A DNA stretch of 64,000 nt, taken from Hyphomicrobium sp. (GTDB lineage: Bacteria; Pseudomonadota; Alphaproteobacteria; Rhizobiales; Hyphomicrobiaceae). Below, in pieces: positions 49,137 to 57,398 of the stretch. Made by a program: the position numbers and the translations under genes. Under the pieces are notes generated by a model. The model worked only from the letters and a program-made list of their open reading frames with translations, ran no database searches and was not told where the DNA came from. The DNA is taken from positions 248,001 to 312,000 of the forward strand of contig NZ_JAIELN010000002.1 in assembly GCF_019753045.1 (NCBI RefSeq), in the 5' to 3' direction. How positions within the stretch are numbered: position 1 is the first letter of the stretch; every line of letters begins with the position of its first letter.

Positions 49137-50740
49137 GATGCTGCCTCGAATTGGCCGGGCCGGGCATTTGTGCTCGTCTCGTCGATCCTCACCCAGGCCT
49201 GGTCCAATCCGCCGCTGAGAAGGCGCACTGCAAATCCGGAATCCTGCAAGGGAAAATCCTCGCGGCGATGGATGCCTCTGCTCTCACGACGCGTCGTTGC
49301 CGTGGCCACCGACCAGCGTGCCGTTGCGAGCAGAGCCGCCGTCTCACGCACAGCAAGCGTGCCTGTGTGTGCGTGATCCGCCAGCTCGGCCCACAGATCT
49401 TCGAGTACGAGCGAGGATGCCTTGAGCCCGGCCTCGGTACGGAAGAGAGTTTTCTCAAACGGATGCATCTCGGCTCGCACACCGCTACGCGCCGCGGCGG
49501 CATCGACCGCTTTTGGCTGCCGACGTGGCCGAAGTCCGGCACGACCGAGCGGCCGAAGATGCGTGCCGTCACGCTGCGTGCCGCGTGCTAAACGCGCTGC
49601 CGCACGTCCGGCAAGGACACCGGATGAAAGCGCCCAGGCCGAATTGACATTGCCGCCACCAGTAACCGCGCCCGCGACCTTCTCGCGGGATGCATTGTCG
49701 CCCGCGACGAACAACCCTGAAACGGATGTCGCGCAATCGGCGTCGTGCACGCGCACGCCGCCGACGCCTCGAATGGTACCGTCATTGTGCAGCGTAACCT
49801 CGAACCGATCACGGTAGGGATCGATGCCCCAGCGGTCAAATACCAGCGGGACGTTCGGGGAGATTGTATGCAGCCTCGCCTTGATGTCGTCCGGCATTCG
49901 GTTCAGCGAACAATAGACGGGACCCCGCTGCAGCGCGCGAGCCAGGGAAACCGTCAAATCCGGGCCCATCTTCGGCAAATCCAGTTCGTGTCCGTCGGCG
50001 CCGTAGTAAGTCGCGAACGAATAGGCCATGCTTCGCGTCATCGTGGAGTGCGCCGGTGCAATCGTGTAGACGGCGGTGAATTCCATTCCGGACATCTCGG
50101 CACCCGCCTCGGCCGCCATGAGGTAGCCATCTCCAGTGTTCGTTCCCGATCCGAGCAAATGAGACAGGAAGCTGGTTCCACCAGCCGCGAGGATCACCGC
50201 ACCGGCATTGACCTGAAACAGCCGGCCCCCTTCTCGCCGTCGCAGGCCTCGTGCTCCGCCGATCGAGCCATCCGATCTCGCCAGCAGCTCAAGGACCGGT
50301 GAATGATCGAGAATGGTGACGCCGAGGCTCAAAACGTGATGACGTAGGGCACGCATATATTCGGGCCCACGCACGGCGCGGTAGTTCACGCGACCTGCCT
50401 CGTCGATGCCGAACGCGTAGTGGCGGGCAAGTGTCGGCAACGTGCGCCAAGTCTGATCAATAATGCGATACATCCACTCGGCCTCACCAAGGCCAAGGCC
50501 GGCGGCAACGCGATTGGCCACCGCGATGTCGCGCGCTTCAGGAGGATTCGGCGGAACCCACCAATGACCAGGTCCTGCCGTGGCTGTGACGCCACTCGTG
50601 CCGCAATAACCCTTGTCAGCCAGAACGACCTTCGCACCGGCCTGCGCGGCGGATGTCGCAGCCCAGGCGCCTGCCATTCCGCCACCCACGATCAGCACGT
50701 CGGTCGTTATCGATAGGTCTTCAAGCGATGAAGAAGTCAT
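49133..50740 (-). CDS. FAD-dependent oxidoreductase, fumarate reductase / APS-reductase-like flavoprotein
   Basis: 535 residues from ATG 50740 (GTG codons lie six bases earlier). FAD-binding TTDVLIVGGGMAGAWAATSAAQAGAKVVLADKGYCGTSG, AVILAAGGTSFLSHLLGSGTNTGDGYLMAAEAGAEMSGMEF, GLFVAGDNASREKVAGAVTGGGNVNSAWALSSGVLAG, and a C-terminal helical domain. This succinate-dehydrogenase-like fold with a paired ferredoxin recalls AprA/AprB, but it lacks evident proof of APS chemistry. A role in sulfite or organosulfur redox is inferred from location. Co-transcribed with the ferredoxin (overlap) and the acyl-CoA-dehydrogenase-like gene upstream. Confidence 0.85.
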   Translation of the reverse strand: MTSSSLEDLSITTDVLIVGGGMAGAWAATSAAQAGAKVVLADKGYCGTSGVTATAGPGHWWVPPNPPEARDIAVANRVAAGLGLGEAEWMYRIIDQTWRTLPTLARHYAFGIDEAGRVNYRAVRGPEYMRALRHHVLSLGVTILDHSPVLELLARSDGSIGGARGLRRREGGRLFQVNAGAVILAAGGTSFLSHLLGSGTNTGDGYLMAAEAGAEMSGMEFTAVYTIAPAHSTMTRSMAYSFATYYGADGHELDLPKMGPDLTVSLARALQRGPVYCSLNRMPDDIKARLHTISPNVPLVFDRWGIDPYRDRFEVTLHNDGTIRGVGGVRVHDADCATSVSGLFVAGDNASREKVAGAVTGGGNVNSAWALSSGVLAGRAAARLARGTQRDGTHLRPLGRAGLRPRRQPKAVDAAAARSGVRAEMHPFEKTLFRTEAGLKASSLVLEDLWAELADHAHTGTLAVRETAALLATARWSVATATTRRESRGIHRREDFPLQDSGFAVRLLSGGLDQAWVRIDETSTNARPGQFEAAS

Positions 50741-50857
50741 CACCACTGCCTTTGAATAACACTGCTTGTTTGCTAGCAGATTTCAAGCTGCTCGCGCGGT
50801 TGTCTTCGATGCCCAGTCAGATGCGTCGACGCACTGAATTCTCGCAATCAAGGTCGC

Positions 50858-52030
50858 TTAGACGCCTAGTGCGGCCCGCCCCGAGGCAGACAGCACCACA
50901 TCCTGCTGCGGCGTGTGAATGCGCCCGCAAAGCACGTCGCGATAGTGCCGTTCCAGCGGATTGCTCTGGGTGAGTGCAGGATTGCCAATGGCGGCCACGC
51001 CTTTGCTTATTGCGGCTATGGCGTTTTCCGTCACCACATGCTTGACGAGCCCTGCATCGGTCGTCGGCTTCTCGCCCGCTTCCTCACGCGAGACGGCATG
51101 CTCGATGAGGGACCGGTTCACTAGCAAAAGCGCCTCTATTTCTCCGAGCAGCGCTTGAAAGCGCGGCTGCGTTGCCAGGGACTTGCCGAGATTGGAAGGG
51201 ATACGGTCCTGCAGAAAGGAGATCAGCCAGGTGCGGGCGGATCGCGCGATGCCGTCATAAAGTGCCGCGACGGCGACCGCATGCCAGCCCGCAAGGGCTT
51301 CCTCCGCTGCTTCGGCTGGCGGCTGCAAATTTACAAGATAGCGCTCGGGCAAAGCCACGTTCTCGAAAATGATCGTGTCGCTGCCGGTCGCACGCATTCC
51401 AAGATGAAACCAGCTTTTCTCGATACGCGTTCCTGGCAGATCGAGCGGCACGATGACCTGGCCGACACGCGGCTCGTCTTCGTCCGTGCGCGTCCAGACG
51501 ACGCCCCAACTCAACGCGCTTGAGCCCGTCGAGAAGATTTTACGTCCGTTGAGGAGCCAGATGTCGCCTTCACGGCGAACCGTCGTTGCCGGCAAACCGC
51601 CCCGCGCGGGTGTCCCGAGTTCCGGCTCGACACGCAAAGCATTGATCAATGCGCCGTCGCGTACGATACTTGAAAGAACCTCGTCTTTGACGACTTCCGG
51701 CCAGATCGTCGAGTGGCCGATCGCGCCGCATTGAAGATATTGCATGATGAGGATCAAGGCCGTCGAGGGATCTCCTTCGCCGATCCGGCCGATGATCTCG
51801 ACAACCTGTCGCAATCCGATTCCATGGCCGCCATAAGCGCGGGGAACGGTTGCAGCCAACAGTCCGGCAGTCTTAAGGTCAGCGATATTGTCGAACGCGA
51901 TCTCTCCAATGCGGTCGTAGTGCGGAGCGCGATCCGCAAAAACAGTCACGATGCGATCGAGCGTCTCGGTGAGATTCAAGTTTGTCGTCAAAGATTCGAT
52001 CCCAACTTTTTTCGCAGCGAGACGGCTCAT
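50858..52030 (-). CDS. Acyl-CoA dehydrogenase family monooxygenase (SfnC/DszC-like)
   Basis: 390 residues. Acyl-CoA dehydrogenase fold: LKTAGLLAATVPRAYGGHGIGLRQVVEIIGRIGEGDPSTALILIMQY, DIWLLNGRKIFSTGSSALSW, GMRATGSDTIIFENVALPERYLV, RDVLCGRIHTPQQD. The catalytic glutamate of true acyl-CoA dehydrogenases is not apparent near the C-terminus, and relatives next to LLM enzymes (SfnC, DszC) are FMNH2-dependent monooxygenases of sulfur compounds. Starts only 8 bp after the NtaA-type gene. Probably acts with the two LLM enzymes and the FMN reductase; substrate unknown. Confidence 0.85.
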   Translation of the reverse strand: MSRLAAKKVGIESLTTNLNLTETLDRIVTVFADRAPHYDRIGEIAFDNIADLKTAGLLAATVPRAYGGHGIGLRQVVEIIGRIGEGDPSTALILIMQYLQCGAIGHSTIWPEVVKDEVLSSIVRDGALINALRVEPELGTPARGGLPATTVRREGDIWLLNGRKIFSTGSSALSWGVVWTRTDEDEPRVGQVIVPLDLPGTRIEKSWFHLGMRATGSDTIIFENVALPERYLVNLQPPAEAAEEALAGWHAVAVAALYDGIARSARTWLISFLQDRIPSNLGKSLATQPRFQALLGEIEALLLVNRSLIEHAVSREEAGEKPTTDAGLVKHVVTENAIAAISKGVAAIGNPALTQSNPLERHYRDVLCGRIHTPQQDVVLSASGRAALGV

Positions 52031-52038
52031 GGCGCGGA

Positions 52039-53376
52039 TCAGGCGCCGCTGCGGGCAAAGCGTTGTGCCCTATAGCGGTTGACGGGAATGTCCAGCCCGA
52101 GATTTTCACGCAATGTGTGGTGCGTGTAATCATTGCGAAACAGACCTCGCTCCTGCAAGCGCGGAACGACATGACGGACAAAAATCTCGAGTTGCCCTGG
52201 AAGAGTTTCGAAGAAAATGAAACCATCTGCGGCTTCGTTCTCAAACCAATATTTCAGCCGGTCCACAATCTCGTCGGGCGCCCCCACGAATTCGCTCCGC
52301 GGCGTTGCGATTTGCTGGGCAATCTGGCGCAAGGTCAGATTACCGGCACGCACAGCTTTCAAGATGCGTTGTGAATTGCTTTGGCTCGAATCACGACCCA
52401 GGACTTCGACGTCGGGAAAGGGACCGTCGAGGTCATACTGAGAAAAATCGTGGTCGCTGAACATCCGAGAAATCATGCCGAGACCCGTTTTCAACGAGCC
52501 AAGCGAAACCAACTCCTGGTATCGCGCTTCGGCATCCTGCGGCGTAAGTCCGATGACGGGATTGATACCAGGGAATACGTAAGGCAGCTTCTCACCACGT
52601 CCGGCATTGCGGGCCCGTTGCTTGACGTCGCGATAAAATTCCTGCGCCTCTTCGAGATTTTGCGGGATAGTAAAAATGACTTCCGCGCGCCGGGCGGCGA
52701 AATTCCGGCCGGTGTCCGAGGCGCCGGCCTGGAAGATCACCGGCTGACCCTGGGGGGAACGGCTGATGTTAAGCGGCCCCCGGACGTGAAAGTATTGACC
52801 CCTGTAATCGAGCCGATGCAGTTTGGCAGGATCGACGAAAGTGCCGCTTTGCTTATCGCCGACAAGCGCATCGTCTTCCCAACTGTCCCAAAGTCCCTGG
52901 ACGACGTCTAGATATTCCGCAGCGATGCGATAGCGTTCGGCATGTTCTGGATGTTTGTCGCGGCTGAAGTTTGCCGCCGTCTCGCCGAGCCAGGATGTAA
53001 CGACGTTCCAGCCCGTGCGGCCACTGCTGATATGATCGAGCGAGGCAAATTGCCGGGCCACGTTGAAAGGCTCTGAGTAGCTCACTGTCACAGTGCCGAC
53101 GAGTCCGATGTAGCGGGTCGCTCCCGCAAGCGCCGACAAAATGGTGATCGGCTCGAAGCGGCTCAGATAATGTGGACTGGATTTTTCGTTGATCGAGAGT
53201 GAATCGGCAACAAAGACGAAATCGAACTTACCTTCTTCGGCGAGCCGCGTCTGATGAAGGTAAATGGGATAACTGGTGCTTGCATGAACGTCACGGTCGG
53301 GATGGCGCCAATCGTCCCAGGTACGGCCGACACCATGAAGGATATGGCCGAGTTTCATTTTGCGAGAGAAGGACAT
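52039..53376 (-). CDS. LLM flavin-dependent monooxygenase, NtaA/SnaA/DszA family (second)
   Basis: 445 residues. Same branch as the enzyme at 36056: KLGHILHGVGRTWDDWRHPD, YIGLVGTVTVSYSEPFNVARQFASLDHISSGRTGWNVVTSWLGETAANF, HRLDYRGQYFHVRGPLNISRSPQGQPVIFQAGAS, and C-terminal FVGAPDEIVDRLKYWFENEAADGF. FMNH2 and O2-dependent oxidation of a bulky or sulfur-bearing substrate is expected. Placed between class II aldolase (59 bp) and the SfnC/DszC-like gene (8 bp), a pairing that mirrors dsz and sfn type operons. Start could also be the ATG six codons later. Confidence 0.88.
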   Translation of the reverse strand: MSFSRKMKLGHILHGVGRTWDDWRHPDRDVHASTSYPIYLHQTRLAEEGKFDFVFVADSLSINEKSSPHYLSRFEPITILSALAGATRYIGLVGTVTVSYSEPFNVARQFASLDHISSGRTGWNVVTSWLGETAANFSRDKHPEHAERYRIAAEYLDVVQGLWDSWEDDALVGDKQSGTFVDPAKLHRLDYRGQYFHVRGPLNISRSPQGQPVIFQAGASDTGRNFAARRAEVIFTIPQNLEEAQEFYRDVKQRARNAGRGEKLPYVFPGINPVIGLTPQDAEARYQELVSLGSLKTGLGMISRMFSDHDFSQYDLDGPFPDVEVLGRDSSQSNSQRILKAVRAGNLTLRQIAQQIATPRSEFVGAPDEIVDRLKYWFENEAADGFIFFETLPGQLEIFVRHVVPRLQERGLFRNDYTHHTLRENLGLDIPVNRYRAQRFARSGA

Positions 53377-53435
53377 TCCAGTTTACTTTTTTTATGGCGA
53401 GGCCGATCACGCTATAAGAATTGATGGCGGCGATT

Positions 53436-54230
53436 TTATCGGTCGAAACCAGGCGAGTGCCGTGTTGCCTTGCGTAAGGAAGCTTCCCAGGCGAGTTCAT
53501 AGGCGCTCTTGCTACCTTCGACAGGCTTGCGGGTGCGATTAATCTGTTGACGCACTTCCACTTGCGCTGTCTCTGGAGCAATCAGAACTTTATCGCGTCC
53601 AATCGATAGCGTCCGTACTTGCGCGGTGCACGCAGATTCGAGCGAATAGATTCGGGTCCACGCGGCGCCGGGCGATGACCCAAGCGCGAGCGTGCCGTGA
53701 TTGCGCAAAAGAAAATAGTTATTGTCGCCGAGATCGGCGATCAGCCGCGCCCGTTCGTCAAGGTTCAACGCTATGCCTTCGTAATCGTGATAGGCGAGCG
53801 AGGGAATGATAGCGAGCGCGCGCTGGTTCAGTGGCAGCAAACCGTCGGCCTGAGCGGAAACGGCGACTCCATCGGCGGAATGAAAATGCGCGATATAAAG
53901 CGCATCTGGCCGAGCGGCGTGAATCGCGGAATGAATCACGAAGCCGGCATAATTGATGCCGTAATCGTTTTCCTCGACGAGATTGCCGTCAAGATCGATC
54001 TTCACCAGGCTGGAGGCGGTGATTTCCTCGAACATCAGGCCATAAGGATTGATGATGAAATGTTCCTCCTTGCCCGGCACGCGCGCGGAAATGTGAGTGA
54101 AGATAAGGTCGTCCCACTGGTAAATCGCTGCAAGCCGATAGAATGCTGCGAGATTAACCCGGACAGACCATTCTTCCGGCGAGATATTCCGCGGGATGCC
54201 TTGAGGGCTAGGGAAGGCAAGGGCTGTCAT
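53436..54230 (-). CDS. Class II aldolase/adducin-family protein
   Basis: 264 residues from ATG 54230, fixed by CGGAGG seven bases upstream; the open frame reaches 54257. Class II aldolase fold: FYRLAAIYQWDDLIFTHISARVPG, EHFIINPYGLMFEEITASSLVKIDLDGN, zinc ligands in AHFHSADGVAVSA and LRNHGTLALG. Members cleave or dehydrate phosphorylated sugars or hydroxyacids using zinc. First gene of the leftward operon aldolase-LLM-SfnC-FAD-ferredoxin, divergent from the SsuD-like operon. Could process the carbon part left after sulfur removal. Confidence 0.88.
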   Translation of the reverse strand: MTALAFPSPQGIPRNISPEEWSVRVNLAAFYRLAAIYQWDDLIFTHISARVPGKEEHFIINPYGLMFEEITASSLVKIDLDGNLVEENDYGINYAGFVIHSAIHAARPDALYIAHFHSADGVAVSAQADGLLPLNQRALAIIPSLAYHDYEGIALNLDERARLIADLGDNNYFLLRNHGTLALGSSPGAAWTRIYSLESACTAQVRTLSIGRDKVLIAPETAQVEVRQQINRTRKPVEGSKSAYELAWEASLRKATRHSPGFDR

Positions 54231-54622
54231 CACAACCTCCGTTACTGAACAAGTCATGTTCTAAGCGCCGGCGGCGGTACGTCAGAATGAAAAAATGAAA
54301 TGTGTGCTTCAACGATCTCTTGATCGCGTGCAGACCCCACAGTTCTCCGTCATGGAAGAGAGTCTCTCCGGCGCTGAGGAACTCTCCCAAAATGCATGGG
54401 AGCCATGCTGCGCATCATGGACGCGGGGAGGACGGCGAATGGGGGAGCGTGCCGCCGGGAATATTGGACAGCCCTCCGGTCAGGGCAGGGGGGAGAAACC
54501 AGGCCCCCCCCGTGAGTTTCTTCAATGCACGGCTTGAAGGATATGAAATGTTTTCCAGGCGTCCCTGCCGATAGAGTTCTTGTGGCAGCCGTTGCCGCAC
54601 AAAAGTTCCCCGGGGGTGTCTC
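54231..54622. promoter_or_regulatory. Divergent control region with shared 15-mer and possible Met-Lys-Cys leader
   Basis: About 390 bp between the class II aldolase and the SsuD-like gene. AAAAAATGAAATGTG at 54290-54304 is identical to 46368-46382. From its ATG (54295) a short open frame MKCVLQRSLDRV runs rightward. Near 54470-54515 lies a G/C-rich stretch (GGCAGGGGGGAGAAACCAGG, CCCCCCC) that could form a hairpin; TGAAATGT recurs at 54545. No gene is called in it. Confidence 0.4.
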
Positions 54623-55732
54623 ATGTCTGTGCAATTCATTGGAATGGTCGTCGCGCAGGAAACTTCGGAGAGCATCGCGCCGAAGGGACCGGCTCTCGAC
54701 AAGAAATATCTTCGTGCCCTCGTGAAGGCGCACGATGCCAGCGGCTTCGACCGGATCCTGATCGCTCATTCGAGCGCCTCTGTCGATGGCTTGCAAATCG
54801 CGGCGGACATCATCCATCAATCCGATCGCATTGCGGTCCTGCTCGCCAACAGGCCGGGCTTCATCTCTCCGACATACGCGGCGCGGGCGTTCGCGACGCT
54901 GGATCAGTTCAGTGACGGCCGACTCGCTATTCACATCATCAGCGGCGGAGACGATCAGGAGCAGCAGCGCGACGGCGATTATCTCGATCACGATCAGCGC
55001 TATGCGCGAAGCGAGGAATATATCCAGATCCTCAAGGAGATCTGGACCAACGATCAGCCGATCGATCACGAAGGCACCTATTACAAGTTCAAAGGTGCGT
55101 TCTCATCGATCAAGCCGACGCAGAAGCCGCATATTCCGATCTATTTCGGCGGCGCTTCTGACGTGGCGATCAAGGTGGCAGGGCGCTTTGCCGATGTTTA
55201 TGCCCTATGGGGTGAATCGCTCGCCCAGGTGCGTGAGACCATCGCGCGTGTCCGCGCCGCCGCCGCGCCCTTCGGCCGCGCCAATCAGATCAAATTCAGT
55301 CTGTCCCTACGTCCCGTTCTCGGCGCGACCGAAGCCAAGGCCTGGGAAAAGGCGGACGAGATTTTGACCAAGGCCAAAGCCGCGGTCGCGCAAAATTCCT
55401 TTTATCAACGCAGCAATCCGCCGGTAAATGTCGGCTCGCTACGGCTGCTTGAAACCGCTGCGACCGGCCGTGTCGTCGATAAGCGACTGTGGACTGAAAT
55501 CGCCGCGCTGACCGGTGCTAAGGGCAATTCCACGTCGCTGGTCGGCACGCCCGAACAGGTCGCTGAATCACTGCTCGAATATTATGATCTCGGCATCACG
55601 ACCTTTCTGATCCGCGGCTTCAATCCGCTTGAGGATACGATCGAATATGGTCGCGAGCTTATTCCGCTTGTCCGCAAGGCCGTGGCCGAACGTGAGGCCG
55701 CTGCGCCCAGAGTGGAAGCCAAGGCCGGATGA
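54623..55732 (+). CDS. LLM flavin-dependent alkanesulfonate monooxygenase-like protein (SsuD type)
   Basis: 369 residues. SsuD/alkanesulfonate monooxygenase style: VSFI-like start MSVQFIGMVVAQETS, YLRALVKAHDASGFDRILIAHSSASVDG, YAARAFATLDQFSDGRLAIHIISGGDDQEQQRDGDYLDHDQRYARSEEYIQILKEIW, PIYFGGASDVAIKVAGRFADVYALWGESLAQV, and LVGTPEQVAESLLEYYDLGITTFLIRGFNP. Cleaves sulfonates to aldehyde and sulfite with FMNH2. The stop overlaps the hydroxyacid dehydrogenase start by four bases, and an FMN reductase follows, so the operon resembles a small ssu/msu unit. Sulfite could enter assimilation. Confidence 0.85.
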   Translation: MSVQFIGMVVAQETSESIAPKGPALDKKYLRALVKAHDASGFDRILIAHSSASVDGLQIAADIIHQSDRIAVLLANRPGFISPTYAARAFATLDQFSDGRLAIHIISGGDDQEQQRDGDYLDHDQRYARSEEYIQILKEIWTNDQPIDHEGTYYKFKGAFSSIKPTQKPHIPIYFGGASDVAIKVAGRFADVYALWGESLAQVRETIARVRAAAAPFGRANQIKFSLSLRPVLGATEAKAWEKADEILTKAKAAVAQNSFYQRSNPPVNVGSLRLLETAATGRVVDKRLWTEIAALTGAKGNSTSLVGTPEQVAESLLEYYDLGITTFLIRGFNPLEDTIEYGRELIPLVRKAVAEREAAAPRVEAKAG

Positions 55733-56709
55733 ACCAAATTATCGATGCCAAGGTGCGGCCTCTCGTTATCGCGAGCCAATTGGGCAAAGCCTTCAACGAG
55801 AGGATTGCCCAACGTGTCCCGGGGCTTGCGTTTGTCGATCTGGCGCGGGGAGACTTCGATATCGCGGCGAGCGATGCTGAAGTGCTCCTCGCCATGCCAT
55901 TGCGTGCGGCGGAAGTCCGGGCATTGAGTGAGACACCTGCGGCATGGCCTGGAGCCATCCGCTGGGTTCAATTGTTCTCGGCGGGCTCTGACGGCTATCC
56001 CCGCTGGGTATTCGACGCACCGCTCGTCACTTGCGCTCGAGGTCCCTCGGCGCAGCCGATCGCCGAGTATGTGTTCGCCACGATTTTAAACGCTGCCCGC
56101 CGGCTGCCCGAGCTCTGGGCGCATAGTCCCGAAGAATGGGAAAGAAATAAATTGCGGACGCGCGATGTCGCCGGCGCCACGCTCGGCCTGATCGGTTTCG
56201 GCGCGATCGGGCGGAGGATCGCCGAACTCGCCCTGCCCTTTGGCTTTCGCGTCGTGGCACACCGACGCACCGACGCGCCACTTGGGATCGACGGTGTCGA
56301 ACGCGCGCCTGACATCGGCGCGCTGTTGGCGCAGTCCGATTATGCCGTTCTCGCGCTTCCCGCGACACCGCAAACCTATCGCATCATCGATAAAGACGTT
56401 CTGGCGCAAGCCAAGCGCGGGCTGCACTTCATCAATGTCGCGCGCGGCTCGCTTATCGATCAAGAGGCTCTGCTCGATGCCTTGAATCGTGAGGTGATCG
56501 GTCTCGCGAGCCTGGATGTCACAGACCCGGAGCCGCTGCCGGAGGGGCATCCCTTCTACACGCATCCTCGCGTGCAGCTCTCGCCGCATATTTCCATGAT
56601 AACTGAGGGAGCTTTCGACAAGCTCATCGACAAGCTCGTCGACAATATCAATCGCTATCGCGAACGACGGCCGTTGCCCGACATTGTCGATCCACATCGG
56701 GGCTATTGA
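55729..56709 (+). CDS. D-2-hydroxyacid dehydrogenase family protein
   Basis: 326 residues. NAD(P)-binding domain VAGATLGLIGFGAIGRRIAELALPFGFRVVAHRR, catalytic Arg in FINVARGSLID, Glu in LDVTDPEPLPEGHPF and His in LSPHIS, all as in GhrA/SerA-type enzymes. Interconverts a 2-hydroxyacid and a 2-oxoacid. Coupled to the SsuD-like gene by ATGA overlap. In a sulfonate context a sulfolactate/sulfopyruvate-like or glyoxylate-type substrate is conceivable, but nothing in the sequence fixes it. Confidence 0.9.
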   Translation: MNQIIDAKVRPLVIASQLGKAFNERIAQRVPGLAFVDLARGDFDIAASDAEVLLAMPLRAAEVRALSETPAAWPGAIRWVQLFSAGSDGYPRWVFDAPLVTCARGPSAQPIAEYVFATILNAARRLPELWAHSPEEWERNKLRTRDVAGATLGLIGFGAIGRRIAELALPFGFRVVAHRRTDAPLGIDGVERAPDIGALLAQSDYAVLALPATPQTYRIIDKDVLAQAKRGLHFINVARGSLIDQEALLDALNREVIGLASLDVTDPEPLPEGHPFYTHPRVQLSPHISMITEGAFDKLIDKLVDNINRYRERRPLPDIVDPHRGY

Positions 56710-56822
56710 GTTGGTGTCGGAAGCTCCGGCGCCATCGTCTACCGCGTCCACTGATCGCCAACGTTTCGCTGAATGGAAAGCGCTCTACTCCATTGAGGCG
56801 GCTCCTATCGAGAACCAGAGAC

Positions 56823-57398
56823 ATGTCAGCACTGCCAACAGTTCCGCTTAACGTTGTCGCCGTCAGTGGCAATATGCATCGTCCGTCCAAATCGAGGGCG
56901 CTCGCGGCTCACGTGAGCGAGGCAATCGCTGCGCGTGCGCGAATTGATGTGCGCTCTTTCGACCTCGTCGATGCGGGGCCGGGCTTAGGCGCGTTCGTGC
57001 GAACAGGGCTTTCTCCGGATGCTCGGAAAGTTCTAGAGGCTATCGAAAACGCTGAAGCGCTTATCGTCTCGGCTCCGGTTTACAAGGGCTCGTATCCGGG
57101 GCTGCTCAAGCATCTTTTCGACTTCGTGGACCCGACAGCCCTTGTAGGCAAGCCCGTCCTGCTCGCTGCTGTAGGCGGCGGTTTGCGTCACGCCCTGGTC
57201 ATCGAGCATCAATTGAGGCCGCTGTTTGGATTCTTCTCGGCTTTGACGGTCCCGACTGCCGTTTATGCCGCGGACAGCAATTTTATCGACGGCGTGATCA
57301 TCGATCCCGTCGTGAAAGAGCGGATCGATCTCGCCGTCTCGCAGTTCGTCGCTCTCTTGAAGACAGTCGATCGGAAAGTCGCCGTCGAGTTGGCCTAG
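56823..57398 (+). CDS. NADPH-dependent FMN reductase (SsuE/MsuE-like)
   Basis: 191 residues from ATG 56823; the open frame extends back to 56706 but without family similarity. Flavodoxin-like fold: PLNVVAVSGNMHRPSKSRALAAHV, LIVSAPVYKGSYPGLLKHLFDFVDPTALVGKPVLLAAVGGGLRHALVIEHQLRPLFGFF, typical of SsuE/MsuE. Supplies FMNH2 to the three LLM enzymes and the SfnC-like protein of the cluster; the only such reductase in it. Third gene of the rightward operon, 113 bp after the dehydrogenase. Its 3' end overlaps the run-out of the truncated helicase on the other strand. Confidence 0.88.
   Translation: MSALPTVPLNVVAVSGNMHRPSKSRALAAHVSEAIAARARIDVRSFDLVDAGPGLGAFVRTGLSPDARKVLEAIENAEALIVSAPVYKGSYPGLLKHLFDFVDPTALVGKPVLLAAVGGGLRHALVIEHQLRPLFGFFSALTVPTAVYAADSNFIDGVIIDPVVKERIDLAVSQFVALLKTVDRKVAVELA

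Noticed and set aside
50858-52030. True fatty-acid acyl-CoA dehydrogenase
   Set aside because: Location between NtaA-type and APS-reductase-like genes and no beta-oxidation genes nearby favour an SfnC/DszC-like monooxygenase.
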